Assembly (NCBI GenBank): GCA_964017235.1
Contig: OZ024936.1
Location: forward strand, 33,006,040 to 33,070,039
Direction: 5' to 3'
Length of the DNA: 64,000 bases
Source of the DNA: Sabellastarte sp. h YS-2021
Taxonomy: Eukaryota > Annelida > Polychaeta > Sabellida > Sabellidae
Under the pieces are notes generated by a model that ran no database searches, was not told the origin of the DNA, and saw only the letters and a list, made by a program, of their open reading frames with translations. Made by a program: the position numbers and the translations under genes. Of this stretch, positions 12,101 through 27,100 are shown in pieces (positions within the stretch are counted from its first letter, which is position 1; each line of letters starts with the position of its first letter).

Positions 12101-15100
12101 TTGTTCTCTGAAGCAGTAAATAGACAAAAATAGGATTGAAACACCAAAAAAAGAAGTGTTTATACAAAATGTTTTAATATGTGTTTTATTTTTTATCTTC
12201 TGCCAGCAGCCAAAGGATGTGGTTGGGAGATTATAAAACGCTTTCTGTCCATGCGTCCATCGGTGCATCCGTTCATCACATTTTTACATAAACCTTAATA
12301 TCTCATTCATTTATAAAGATATCTTTACCAAATTTGCAGGAAATGTTTATGGCTGTGTCTGTCCAAAATTTTGGCCTCCTTTTGAAAAACAAAATTGCCA
12401 CCATAGCCGATTGTTTGAAAATCATAAAGATGCTCTTGCCGCTCTAAATCTTGAAATATTGCAGCTAGCTTCATCAAATTTTCACAAAAGATATATGGCT
12501 AGGAAAGATAGCCTGATTGTAATTTTGGCCAAATTTCAAAAAACAAAATGGCCGCCATATCATAGTGGTGTGAACGGTAAACCGGTATACCACATTTCAT
12601 TTCGTTTAGGTAGAAATGATGAAATCCGCAAAGAATATTTAAGTACCGGTTATTGAAAACGTCATTAAATTAGGCTTTCTACTGGTTAATATTTCGTCAA
12701 AACAATAAAAACCATATAAATTTGAGGAAATAACTTACATTTTCGCTTTATATTCATGGTAAATGAAGTTTACAAACTTCAAAATATCTCGCGAATCAAT
12801 ATTTTCTATTGAGAGTGTAGCCCATGTACGCTTGTGTAAAACTTTTTATCATATCTCTGTAAACTTTCGAAAGCCCCAAAACCGTTTTTTATTTTCAGAA
12901 CAGGTCCGACCCTACCATATCACATGTTTAATATCAAATGGCGATATCCTTTTAAAGAGGCCTGATTTCTCCCTTATTATGGCTCCTAGGGGTTCGGAAT
13001 GTCAAACAAGTTATAGGAAGTCATGGCCTGGGAATCATTTCCAGGCATTGAATTTGACCTCTGACCCCTGCTTCAAGGGGGTCATCATACTGAAACGTCC
13101 TTATATCTCCCATATTATTGTTCTTAGGGCTTCAGAATGTGAAAACAGCCCATGGAAGGCCCTGGCCTGCAAATTATTTGTCTGTGAAAAATTTAGGTCT
13201 CATTTTGAAAAACAAAATGGCCGCCATAGCCGATTGTTTGAAAATCATTAAGATGCTCTAAATCTTGAAATATTGAAGCTAGCATCATCAAATTTGCACA
13301 AAAGATGCATAACTAGGAAAGCTAGCATGACAGTAATTCAATCTAGTTTCGAAAACAAAATGGCCATCATATCACATGTTTCATATCACATGGTGTTATT
13401 TTATTAAAAAGGCCTTATATCCCCTTTTAATTGCTCCATGGGGTTCCGAATGTGTAAACAACTATAGGAAGTCATGGGCTGAGACTCTTTTCCAGTTGCT
13501 GACTTTGACCTTTGACAACTTCTTCAATGACAAGTGGGGTATTCTTACTACAAAAGCCTTATATCTCCCTTAATTCTCCATTATTACTGATCCTAAGGCG
13601 GGAGATAACCACTGTGGCAGTAGTCTTGTTAAATGTTGAATTTGACCAAGGTAGCTTTTAATGAACATTTTAGTGACAAAGAAGAATGCCATTATAAATA
13701 TTAGCATTTCTGGGGATGGGGGGGTTGGAGTTCATCAGTTTCATATTCACTACTCTACATTGTTAAATTGAAAATTTCTCAACAAGTCTGTGAAAACAAT
13801 GGTACACAAGAGTTGTTGTGTCAGTAATATCAGCCTGAAATGCATCAGTTTCACTACCTTTAAAGATAGAAATGTAAACTTCAACCCATTATTTGTTATT
13901 CTAACATGACACGGATGTGTCCGTCATTCTGATCGGTCGAGAGCGATTTCTAAACCGTCTAAAATTCTGCATCAACATTACAGCTGTTATCAAATTCCCC
14001 ATGCATAATTATTGACTGAAAAACAATTGTCTATACGGTAAGTTTGTTTTCATAATTATATTTAAAATACTATGAGATCGTGTATAAAGTTATGCATTTT
14101 TGAATTGTTTGCTTGTACCTTGATTCAGAAAAAATTTACAGTATATTTTTGGAAAATAAAATTACCCCTGTTCACTTGATGGAACAGCCAACATGGCGGT
14201 GCCCTATTGCGTTCACTTGGATAATTTTGTTAATTTTACAAGTGTTTTAGGGTATTTTATTTAAAACAGTCATGTTAGAATAGGAATATATCACTCAAAA
14301 ACCGTCCAAACGCAGAATTTTATCACGGGTGGCGTTATCAAAGCACTCAGGCTTCGCCTTCGTGCTTTGACAACGCCACCCGTGCTAAAATTCTGCGTTT
14401 GGACGTTTTTTTCGTGATATATTCCTATAATAAGAACCAAAATCCGACAGATTAAACAAGTGTATAAAAATATAGTGTCAGATGCCACAAAGTTGATGAG
14501 AATTTCTTACAGTTTAAAGAAAATTAAGGAATTTCCTCAATGGCAAATTGGTTCTTCTTATTCTGCATTGATGGGTTGAAAATTTCTCAGAGAGTCTATG
14601 ATGAAGATGTGACACAAGAAGAAGCCACTACGGAAGAGTCCACAGCCAAGAAAGAGAAGACTAAAGAAGAGAGAGAGGCAGAACTTGTGCCCAAAGTTAC
14701 CATGGCAATGAAGCTGGGTCTGGGAGTGATTGAAAGTGCCTTTGAAAAGCTGGACATGAATGAAGCTAATTCAGATTCTGAGGATGAAGAGGTGTGCTAC
14801 AAAGGAGATGCTTTACTGGAGGCAAAGGTAAGTGGTCAGAAATATAAGTTAGAGATTGAAAATATAAATTATATTTACAAGAAGCAGATTTATATACTGG
14901 AGTATATTGTCAATATATCAAGCTTTCTATCTTACTCTGTTTTCAAAAAACTACTCAAACATTTATTGGTATGCTTCTAAAGACATGCCTTAGAGTTTCA
15001 TTGAGTTTTACAACGTAATTATATCCCCAGACGAAAGTCGGGGATATATTGGATTCAGGTCCGTCGCGCCGCCGCCGCCGCCGCCGCCGTAGAAATTTCC

Positions 15101-18100
15101 TTGTGGACGCGATAACTCAAAAACAAATTAATATTTTTTTTTCAAACTTGGTACACATGTTAAGGGTGCCCAAAGGAAGATCCCTATTTTAAGGTGACCT
15201 TAAACTCCCAGTAAAAAAGAACTTATGGCCACCTTAAGGTCAGAAATTGGACTTTTGGCCACTTAGAGCCCTGTAGGTCACAAACTATGATGCTCAGCTG
15301 GCTGAAATTTTACCTGACAACACATTAATATGTTCTTAGTACATGTGCCGAAAATCACGACTTTAAGTTGAGGAGAAAATTGTCTTTGAGGCCCATAAAT
15401 ACCCCCACTTAGGGATTTTTTGCTATACTTTTTACATATTTTGCCCTATAATTTGGAAGTGGTAATTCTGATGAGTCTCAAACTGTGCTAGGTATAACTT
15501 TGATATGTAATCCTTGTCTGTAGAAAATTTTAGGGCTGTAGGTTTACCCAAAGGGGTCGACTTAAGGTCTCAAAAGTGCCCACAGAGACCCAATTTATGC
15601 ACTTTTTGCCACTTTCAAGCACTGTAGCTTTCAAACTATGTCTCTCATCTAAGTTAAATATCATCTGGGAATATATCTATGTGTTTTCTTATATGTGCCC
15701 CAACATTTAGGCCTTTAATAGACAGTTAACCTGTGTATCAGGACCATAAACACCCACCCGAGTGACCCTTATAAGACATTTTTCACATCTTTTTCCCTGT
15801 AACTTGGAAATGGTAAGTCTAAGAAGTTTCAAACTGTATTAGATATATATTCTGTGTGTAATCTTAGTATGTAACAGATTTTAAGTCTGAAGCTTTAATT
15901 TTGAAGGTCAAATTGAGGTCTCTAAAAGGCTCCCAAAGACCCAATATTTGGACTTTTTGCTACTTTTAAGCCCTGTGACTGTCAAACTATGTGACTGATA
16001 GAGCTCAAATCCTATCTGGGAAGATATTAGTATGTTATTTATATATGTGCCAAAAATTAAGGCTTTAAGAAGACATTTAACCTGTGTATGAGGACCATAA
16101 ATCCCCACCCGAGTGACCATTTTTAGACATTTTTCACATATTTTTCCCTGTAACTTGGAAATGGTAAGTCTAAGAAGTTTCAAACTGTATTAGATGCATA
16201 TTCTATGTGTAATCTTAGTATGTGACAAATTTTAAGTCTGAAGCTTTAATTTGAAGGCCACATTTAGGTCTCTAGAAGGCCCCATAAAGACCCAGTATTT
16301 GGACTTTTTGCCAATTTTAAGGCCTGTGACTGTTAAACTATGTGACTGATAGAGCTGAAATCTCATCTGGGAATACATTATTATGTTCTTTTTACATGTG
16401 CCAAAAATCAAGGCTTCAAGTAGACATTTAACCTGTGTATGAGGACCTTAAACACCCACCTGAGTGACCCTTTTAAGACATTTTTCACATATTTTGCTCT
16501 GTAACTTGGAAATGGTAAGTCTGAGAAGTTTCAAACTTTATTAGATACATATTCTATGTGTAATCTTAGTATGTAACAAATTTTAAGTCTGAAGCTTTAA
16601 TTTGAAAGCCACATCGAGATCTCTAAAAGGCCCACAGAGACCCAATATTTGGACTTTTTGCCACCTTTAAGCCCTGTGACTGTTAAACTATGTGATTGAT
16701 GGAGCTGAAATCCCATCTGGGAATGCATTATTATGTCCTTTTTACATATGGCGAAAATCAAGGTTTTTAGTAGACATTTAACCTGTGTATGAGGGCCATA
16801 GACACTCGCCCAAGTGCCTTTTTTGACATTTTTTCCGTATTTTGCCCTGTTATTTGGAAATGCTTAGTGTGACAAGTCTTAAACTGTATTATATATAATT
16901 TTTGTTTGTTATGTATGTCCCCCAAAAAGTTTCAGATCTGTAGTTTAATTGCTAAGGTCTCTTTAACAATTGTAAAATGCCCACAGAAACCCAATTTATG
17001 GACATTATGCCACTTTAAAGCCCAGTAACTGTCAAACTATGTGGGTTATAGAGCTGAAATCTTTGAATTTTTAAAAGGAAATGCCTGTCTATTTAAATTT
17101 TGAATATTAATAATGTTATGGCTATCTTAGTCTTTTAAGAACTTATTTTTGTGTGTTATACCTCTGCTTGCTGAGTTTTTAACTTTTTAAAATGAAACTG
17201 GTTAAACGCCGGTTAAACATATTCAAGTAGACAAAATGGACACTTTAAGTGAGCTTTAAGTCCCAATATTAATGAAATTATATCCGTATGTAGTAAAACT
17301 AGGGGATTTTTAACCCTCAACTAGCCCAGTTTTATTCAACTTGCCTCAGTTAATTTTGACACAGCTCCTACAGTTATGAACTCATTTCAGTTGATAATCA
17401 CATACTTAAAATTCTCAATTCTTTTTGTATTTGAGTACCCCTTTTATATAGATTGTTTACCATTTTTGCTGTAGCACTCCATCTCTTTGAGAGAACATGT
17501 AAACTGTGTAAAAAAGATGTAGAAGATGAGATACATTTTGTTTGTGTTTGTCCAGCTTTAGAGCTGATTCGTATGAAATATTTCAAAATTTTAAATATAG
17601 ATAAATCTGAATTATTAATAGATCAATTATCAAGGGTATTAACTCATATGAATGTCAATATGGTTATTAATTTTATTTTTGATTTGTGGCAAGAAAGAAA
17701 AAGTAAATTATATTGTTAATTTTTATGTATTGAATTGCTGTCTTTATTTACTGTATCTTACCTCAAAATATGTTTGCTCTGTTTGTTATTAACTCTCTAT
17801 TTAAAGTGACTTATAAGCCCATATAGGGCTGGGTATTACTTCAATAGTTTTTGTATAATCCTTGTCAACATAATACATGTCACTATAATAAACTAATAAA
17901 CTAAACTAAGTCCCAACCCACATCCCCCACCCGGATTCCCCCCACCCACCTCTGCTTGCTGAGTTTTTCACTTTTTAAAATGAAACTGGTGAAACATATT
18001 GAAGTAGACAAAATGGACACTTTAAGTGAGCTTTAAGTCCCAATATTAATGAAATTATATCCTTATGTAGTAAAACTAGGGGATTTTTAACCCTCAACTA

Positions 18101-21100
18101 GCCCAGTTTTATTCAACTTGCCTCAGTTAATTTTGGCACAGCTCCTACAGTTATGAACTCATTTCAGTTGATAATCACATACTTAAAATTCTCAATTCTT
18201 TTTGTATTTGAGTACCCCTTTTATATAGATTGTTTGTTTACCATTTATGCTCAACCCACATCCCCCACCCGGATTCCCCCCACCCACCTCTGGGACCTCC
18301 AGCTATATTGAGTGACACTAAATAAACAAAGGTATTTAATGATATCAGATGAGAAACAAAGAACTCAATGGGGTTGCAGATCTTGTGTAATAGTGAGAGA
18401 GGTGTGGAGAAGGGGAGAGGGGTGGGGGTGGGAGGTGGTGGGCTTCATTACATATAACACAAAGGGGAGTCAGAACTGAGATTGTGTCACATATTTAGGT
18501 TGCATATATATGGACCACATATATAGGTATAGAGGAAATGAATAACTGAAAACAATTTGCAAATTCTAAAAATAATATAATAAAATAATAATATAAATAA
18601 TTTTTTTTTAAATAATATTTTATTTGTGAACAAATATAGAAACAGATATGCGCTTTTGGGATTATGAATTTTAGAATGGACATTGAATCATCAATCATTT
18701 AAATACTTTGAAGGAAGATTGAAAAGTATGATGAGTTGAGTTAAAAATAATATTTTATTTGTCAACAAATATAGAAACAGATATGCTCTTTTGGGATTAT
18801 TATTTTAGAATGGACATTCAATCATCAATCATTTAAATACTTTGAAAATAGGTTTAGAGTTATCATTGCAGGAAGATTGAAAATATAATTTGAGTTATGT
18901 ATTCGGCGTCTGGGGATACACCATCTTCCTTGGAAGATATAAACAGAGTAGATTGATGTGCTGAAGTTCATATAATAATGGGTAATTATGTTTTTAAAAA
19001 TTCCCGATCAAAACCTGTGGCGTGAGTGATGACCTGTCTGGGGATATGTTGGCGCCGAGTTGGCCCAATCTAGTTTTTACAATGTAATTGTTGATATATA
19101 GTTTTATACCCAAACTTCTATCTGATTTGTATTTAATTTAATTTTACAAGGAAATCCTACTTTATTTAAATTGCTAATCTATGAAAATTCCTATAACAAA
19201 TAATATACAATGTAATTAACAGTTACATGTAGCAGAACACCTGATACAAGTAACTTTTTGTGTAATGCATTGGTGAATAATTCCTGTGTATTATAGGATC
19301 CATACTTAAGCCGTCCATTGCCTTACATGATTGGAAGTGCATCCTTCATGCAGGATGATGATGTGGGTCTTATAGACTTTCCTTCAGGTAAATTACAGAC
19401 TTCTCCTAAGGTAAATCTGTGACTTAGGTAAATATAGGACTTTTCTTCAATTTGATGTTAGACTTCTGTTTAGGTAAAAGATAGTCTTCCCTTGAAATAA
19501 ATCACAGTCTAACCATCAGCTAAGCCTTAAGCTTTCTTTTGGGTGGAGTATAGACCTCTCTTCAGGTATGTCATAGGCTTCCATGCAGGTAATTCCTGGG
19601 CTTTTATTCAGGTAATTCATAGACTTTCCTTTAGACAAATCAGGTGAATCTCTTTTAGGCTAATCTTAGACTATCGTTCAAGGTAATCCTGTATTAAAAA
19701 AAATATACACAATTACAGATCCAATGCAGATGTATCTGATTTTATATATAGATCTATACTATCAATAAACTGCTTTGCTTTTGGCCTAGTCTTTAAAAAA
19801 GATGTCTGCTACCTTGTAAATAATTTCAGCTCATTTAAAGGAAACCATTCTTTTCATACTGGTAGACATAATATGCTTAAGTTTACAAAAAATATTTCTA
19901 GTTTATTTCAGTTTTAAGTTAATTTTACCCTTTGTATATTACAGAGGATGAAGAAGAAGCACCTCAGGAAGATGAAAGTGAAACTGAAACAGAAAGTGAA
20001 AGTGAAGAAGAGTCTCTTGCACCAGCCTCACAACCAAGAAGAAAGCAGTCAGACAGTGACGAGTACAGTGAGGTAATAATATTTTTTTGCCAAAAGTTAT
20101 AAAAGAAAACCAGAGGGAAGCCCCAATACTGACTTCAAAACTCAGAAGAAAGGATTCCAACGGAGTCAAAAACAATGGTTTAATAATACTATGAATATTT
20201 GGTAAACTCTTCATAACTAGACCCAGTGTAACCAGTGTAGCATTAGAAAATGCAGCAATTTTGTAATGATAGGTGAAAGTTAACCACAGCTAGAACTAAG
20301 TGCAAATAGAGGTTTGAGTTATACAGAGTAAAATGTTTGACACATATTTATGAGATATGTTCAAATGTAAACTTAACATGGAACCCAATCACTGAGAAAA
20401 AATCTATTTGATAGAGACATAAAATCTGGCAGGGTAATATTGCTATTTACATTATGTAGTCTATGTCAATGAAGTAGGATGAAGTTTAAGTAGAATACTA
20501 TTTTAGTAAGAGTCATTCTCCCCTGTGCTATTTATCCTACTGTGTGAACATTTCTTTCTCATTCCTGAGATTCATCTTGACAGATTCAAATCTGTATGAT
20601 TGATTCACTTTGTTTACTCATGATTTTTCCAACAAACCATCACAGATATGTGGCATCAGTTAGGCACTTCTTATTCTACCCTAATGTCACGTCACATGTT
20701 GTAGGGGTGTAAAAGCTGGTAATGACAATAATTGTTATTATTTGTGGTTACTTTGAAGCTCAGGGTGCCACATATCCACATCAGACTTGTAAGCTATCAC
20801 AGGTAGCCTAGTACTATCACATTTGCAAGTTTTTTTTAATCAATTACAATACTATGATTGTTACATTTGCAATTTTTTTTGGTCTCATTACTTTTACTTT
20901 GGCATCTATTACTTTCTGTTACATTGTCAATATGGCGTGAACTTGAGAGATCTTTTAACATACAAATAGAACAGCTGACAACCTACTTCCATATAGAGTA
21001 AGAAATCTAAAATTCGCCACATATCTGAAATTCGCCACATGTGAAAATACTAATAAAATAAATGAATTGTAGTGAGATTTGTTGACGGTATAGTAAATTA

Positions 21101-24100
21101 AGGCTTTTTGAACTGAAAAATACCAATTTTTAGACAAAAACATAATTTTCTTCATAAAATTAACTAAGGTTTTAGAGGTGGCGAATTTTAGATTCCTGGC
21201 GAATTTCAGATTTCTTACTCTAACCATAATTTATGGGATATCCATTTACCTGAAGTCAGTATGAATTATTACTTCACACAATAACATTCGCACCCCCTTA
21301 AGTAAGATTGTATTAAGTAAAGTTTTTTTTTTTAAATAGGACTAGATTTCAATTGAGAAATATGCCCTGTCATCTTGAACTTATGATTTAATTAAAAGTA
21401 TCTTTCTGACCAATTGAGATTTCACCCAAAAGGTTTACCTTTATTCCTTTTATTTGCAGGGCAGTGACCTTTTTCATGGGGAGGATTCTGAGGATGACCT
21501 TGAGACAGCTGTGCGACCTTCTGCAAGGTCACGGGACAGTGAAGAAGATGAAGAGGCAACCACCGATGCTCCAAGAGATTTTGCCTCAGAACTCGCTGCC
21601 AAAATTACAGCAGCACCAGTGGCTCCACCTGACAGCAGTAAGGAGAAACAAGGTGTGATGTTCATCTTTGATCCTTGCTTTTTAAAATAGTAATGTGAAA
21701 GTTACAGCAGATGATGATCTGCATGTGCTTTCTCTGATATTGTGTGGTAATCATTGACTTTACAGTGCCGATGGGTTTACTGTTCTTGTGGTATTTTATC
21801 TAACAGTGTCAAAACACTGATTGCAAAATGTACTTACTTACGGGCTTGCAGTTAAAGGGTTGTTATGTTTGAAAAAAAGTAGAGTTTCACAGATGTCCTG
21901 ACTTCCAGATTAAACTTTATTGTGTCTAAATTTTATGGAAAAGCTGTCTTATATCCTGCAGTGTGTTTGAATATTTGTGAAATACAGTATCATTTCCAAG
22001 TGAAGTATCTCAACAATAATCTATAAGTTATAACTATTGAATATTGAAACCCTTAATTTGCATCTTTTAGTTTGAGATATAATTTAATGCATTGAAACTT
22101 TATTGAAAAAGCTGTGTAAACCATTATATTACACCCAGTATGTTGTGTCATATTTGTTAACTAATCATGAGTTTAGCTATAAAGTGATAAAGTAACAGTG
22201 AGAAACAAGATTTCATCAGAGATCAATATATGGGGACACACTGAAGGTGGATATCAATATAGAAATTTCAATTTAATGCCTATACTTTCTTTGTGTAACA
22301 AATATTTCAGGTTCACCCAAGAAGAAGAAGAGTAAGAAGCAGGAAAGTAAGCCACCTGATGGTAAGTGTACAGGTACAATTTATTACAGTATTGTATGAA
22401 ATTCAGCCCTGAGAAAATACCAGCCAGTATGCTGGGTGGGAGAGTATAAAATGTATCTGTGTGTCGTGTTTCCATATTTTGTCACATTCTTCAACAATAC
22501 TTAATGGATTTTGGTCATATTTGGTATGTAGGTCTACTATGGCCTCAGTGGGATTACCTCGTTATGGTAACATTAAAGCGCCAAAGAAAAGTCAATTCTA
22601 GTAACTTTAAGGTTACTGCTTAAGATTAGCTAATTTCCATAAAATGACTGGATAGATTTCATTCATATTTGGTACATTTGTGTACATACACCGTATGAAG
22701 AAACTTATGTTAAGGTAACATTAAAATGATGACAGATGTTCTGCCATGGTGACTTTATGTTTACTAATTTAAGAGACTATAACTCTTAAAGTTTTTGAAA
22801 TTTGGCATTCATGTTTGGTATGTAGTTGTACGTGGTCCTTAAGGATATGTCAACTTTATTGTAAGCTTAACATCCCAAATGCAACATGGTCATGGCAACT
22901 TTAACATCACTGCTACAAATTGCATTTTTTCTCATCAAATAGAGCTAGATAGAGTCATTGCAATTGAATTTATAAATACAGGTTCACGAGTTCCTCAGAC
23001 ACATTTAACCATGTCAGTCTTATATGTTTAGATTGTATTTGATTCTTTATTTTGAAGAATTTGTGTGTTTGATGAATGCTTATTTTGAATAATAGTTTGC
23101 CTTAAAATAAAACTAGATTACCCTTTAGCTAGCCTGTTCCTGGAATATATCAATGAATGTAAGTGAAATTATTCTTTATTATTACAGAACTCATGCATAG
23201 TACTTTTTACTTTGTTAATGGTAAAATATAAGATGCTGGTAAAGTGATGGTTGCATGTGCCGATCTAACTCATAAGGAAGTATGCTTGATAAAACAAAAT
23301 TGTGCTGCAGAAGTAAGACTTATTGTGTGTGCAGTCATAATTATAAATTACATTATTTTATACAATTAATTAACTAAGAAAAAAAATATGTACAGTCAAG
23401 TAAATACGAAAAACAAGCTTCTGAAACTTTATTTTCTACTGCAAAAAATGATTTGTTGCACAACAGTGCATGACATCACAAACAAGAAAAACAAAATGAA
23501 CCAAACTTGCTGCTTTCAGTGAATAATTGCTGACAGGGTTGTATTTTACTGCAGTCTCACTGATGAACAAGTAATAAAAATAATAAGAAATAATGTGAAG
23601 CATTTATAAAGCATTATATTCATGTAGAGTTGTAGATATTCTCTAAGGGGCTGATATCTGAGAAGGGATAGTCCAGTTGCCACAAAAAGCCCATGTCCAT
23701 TAGCATCTGATAGGGGAGAAGACTGTGCTGGGCGATAATCTAATCTGAATAGGTGAGGGTGGAATGTAACCATCACAACTGTTTGGTCAAGGGTTTAAAC
23801 CTTTTTTAGTCATTTTTATTGACTTACAAAAAAAAAAAAAAATCCCTCTCGAGACTTTAATCTTGCTTTTTCTCCAGTCTGTTATGTCTTGTCACGGTTA
23901 CAGGAGATGGCTTGTTTGCACCTCCCACTCGTAGTGTGGGCATGATAGAAGAAGATGAGGACTCTCCGTTTGGACACGGAGGTGGACTGTTCTCCAGTAG
24001 CAAGGGAGGGGGACTGTTTGATGAAGAGGTACGTCAAATCTAACCAGTCAGCCAATTAATCTTTTGATCTGTCAATCAAGAAATCTATTAATTAATCAAT

Positions 24101-27100
24101 TATCTGTCAAGCTGACAAAATTTGCTAAATTTAAATAGGTGGGGTTGCATTCCACTTGGACCCTTCTCATGTTATGGATGAGGTTATTTAATACCAAGTG
24201 TGTCAATCACTCAAACAAAAAATCAATTAAGCAAAAGATCAAGTTAGTTGAATCTTCTTTAACTTTTGTTATAATTGACAGAATATGCAAAAAAAATTAA
24301 ACCAGTCAAACATGCTTTTCTAATATTAAGTAGTTGAGAAAAAAATTACTTGTTACTTTCAAAGTATTCCGTGCAGGGTTCGCGAAGTACCTCTAAAATA
24401 TGAAGTCCAATGGACTACATGACCTGAGTCCCATTCATTTTTCTCCGAGTCTAGTGTTTGCGTTAGGGTTATGAAATGTTGGGTACCTTGTACCTTATGG
24501 CACATCAAAAATGGGGTACCATTGTGTGAAAATGAGGTGCAAATAATATTTTTTCTCCCTTATTTGTGGATACATTTAAATATATAGAAGCACTGTTCAG
24601 TTTCCTTTCTACTGACAAATAATATGTATTTGTCGAAAAATCAGTTTTAAAAATATTTTAAAAACCAGAACCCCAGTCAACAAACTTCATCTTAGTGCAA
24701 TTAGAGTGAACTTTATTTTGTATGGATATTTTATTTAAGCTACAAATATGGTATTTATACTGTTTGAAAGAAAAATATTTGTAGTTTCTGATGCGTTTTG
24801 TTTGATAAAATTCAATGGGTAATTTCAGAGATATAGTGCTTTTGTTACGTTCCCTGTTGAATATTTGTTACAGCTTTTATTTTCCGAGTGACTTTTCCGG
24901 GTTAAATATCAAGCATTTCCGAGATTTAGTATAGTTTGTCTCCCACGAAAGTTCACTGTCCTGGCTTGTTGTTTCTATTGTTTCCGTACAGAGATCAGGC
25001 TTTCTTTCGATATACACATATAACGTTTTGAGTAGATTTACTAGTGTACGGCACCAGCACTCACTGACTGTTTTGAAGGATCTCGTCACACATGAAATCT
25101 TGCTTAACAATACACCAACTTGCCAGGAAATCGCTCAAAACTATTTAATTTTAAAATATAGAGCTTATCTTCAGTGTTATATATATATTGCATGCATATT
25201 TACACTTCCTGCCAACCAAAATTCACTTCTAAAGCAGAAATATTTTCTATATAAAAATCGTGTCCCGATGGACGCACTGACATCTGAAATTCACGTCCAA
25301 ATTTGAATTACCACATGTTTCACATAGTCGGACGGCGTAATCGCGAACCCTGACTCCATGGATAGAGATCAGACTACCACTCTGATCTAATATCAGTGAA
25401 AAACCACAGACATAATTAAAGCCTTTTGCTTGAACAAGTTAAAATAAGGACTAAATTTGTCAACATAGCTATTTTGTTGAGACCCTGAGGCTGTGAAACT
25501 GACTGCTACAAGAAAAAAGAACTGTTCTAAACCTAAGATTAAAATATTATTACTCTGAACAACCTGTGATAATGAAACTGAGAGATACTCCCAAGTACGA
25601 AGGAGTACAACTGGCTAGAGACATACTCATACAGTAATAGTCCAACAATACTTGAGTACATAGGTTACAACTTGTGGTACCCCTCATGTTTTTTACAGTG
25701 GTGTAAAAGAGGACAATTCATTGAATTTAATATGTTTTGCCTGTCTTTGATACATAGTTCAACTTGTTTAATATATTCAGTATTTTTAATGAACTTGAAA
25801 CATTGTCATGTTGGCTGTTTCTGGCTAATTTGTTACACTTCTAACTGTTTAAATGTATTTCCAGGATGATCTGTTCAGTGAAGTAACAGCCCCACCCAAA
25901 CAGAAACAGAAACCTCCTACAAAGGTGACACAAGACAGCTCCAGTAGTGAAGGTAGGACTGTAAGAAGTAAATTCAGTGTTTGTTAAACAGTAGAATAAT
26001 GGATCATTATGTCCACCCCCCTGGGGGGTGGATATATTATTTTTGCGCCGTCCGATGTCCGATGTCCGTTGTCCGATGTCCGGCGTCCGATGTCTGGCGT
26101 CACGCATGGTTTCCGCTCATTTAAAGGAAAAGTATTAGAGCTATTGTCACCAAATTTGGTATGCAGGCTTATTGGGTCAGTAGCTTGCTTAGGATTGCTT
26201 TTGGCTGTTGTACCTCTTTTGCTTACTGAGTAATACTTAAGTACAGCTATTTTCAGTACCCATTGGTTTCCGTGCATTTAAGCCAAAATAATTAAAGATA
26301 TTTTACTACAATTTTGAATACAAGATTGTTATGTCCATAGCTCGCTTGGTATTGCATTTGGGACTGATAGCTTTGTCAGTACATGAGTAATAGCCATTTA
26401 GGTACTTCATTGTGTATTTTCAGTACTACTTTTGAGTAATTTGCTAATATCTCCTTAACCGTGCGAGATAGAGCGATTTCGTCGAAATTTTTGACCCACA
26501 GGGTATCTAAGTAGTGGAATCTTTGCAATTTTTAAAAAATTTTCCCCTCCCCAAAAATGACGGCCATTTTGAATTTTTCGAATTTTTGCCAAAAATGGCA
26601 AAACACAAATTTGCTTCTATCTCCTTAACCGTGCGAGATAGAGCGATTTCGGCAAAATTTTCGACCCACAGGGTATCTAAGGAATGCAATCTATGCAGTT
26701 TTCCAAAAAATTTTCCCCTCCCCAAAAATGGCGGCCATTTTGAATTTTCGAATTTTTGCCAAAAATGCAAAACACAAATTTGCTTCTATCTCCTTAACCG
26801 TGCGAGATAGAGCGATTTCGGCAAAATTTTCGATCCACGGGTTATCTAAGGAATGCAGTCTTTGCAATTTTCAAAAAATTTTCCCCTCCCCAAAAATGGC
26901 GGCAATTTTGAATTTTCGAATTTTTGCCAAAAATGGCAAAACACAAATTTACTTCTATCTCCTTAACCGTGCGAGATAGAGCGATTTTGTCGAAATTTTC
27001 GACCCACAGGGTATCTAAGGAATGCAATCTATGCAATTTTCCAAAAATTTTCCCCTCCCCAAAAATGGCGGCAATTTTGAATTTTCGAATTTTTGCCAAA

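Larger units (their letters stand above)
15021..19073. mobile_element. Helentron-like minisatellite element, copy A (intron 4)
   Basis: Left end ATATCCCCAGAC...GGGGATAT forms a palindrome, followed by a (GCC)n tract (about 15067-15090). The right end has GTCTGGGGATATG, then a tail with inverted TTGG/CCAA words ending CTAG. The core holds about five degenerate units of roughly 350 bp (marker 'taacttggaaatgg' at about 15450, 15799, 16150, 16501, 16849). It sits between TT and TT. Copy B at 37077-40336 is nearly identical by eye but lacks about 790 bp present here. No transposase frame. Confidence 0.7.

Noticed and set aside
15067-15090. (GCC)n tract as a fragile-site or coding expansion
   Set aside because: It is a fixed feature just inside the left end of this element family (also at about 37124-37149) and is intronic.
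17453-17719. Novel zinc-finger gene
   Set aside because: Embedded in a repeat, followed by a LINE-type AT-rich tail, absent from the sister copy in intron 11, and echoed at 61.3 kb.
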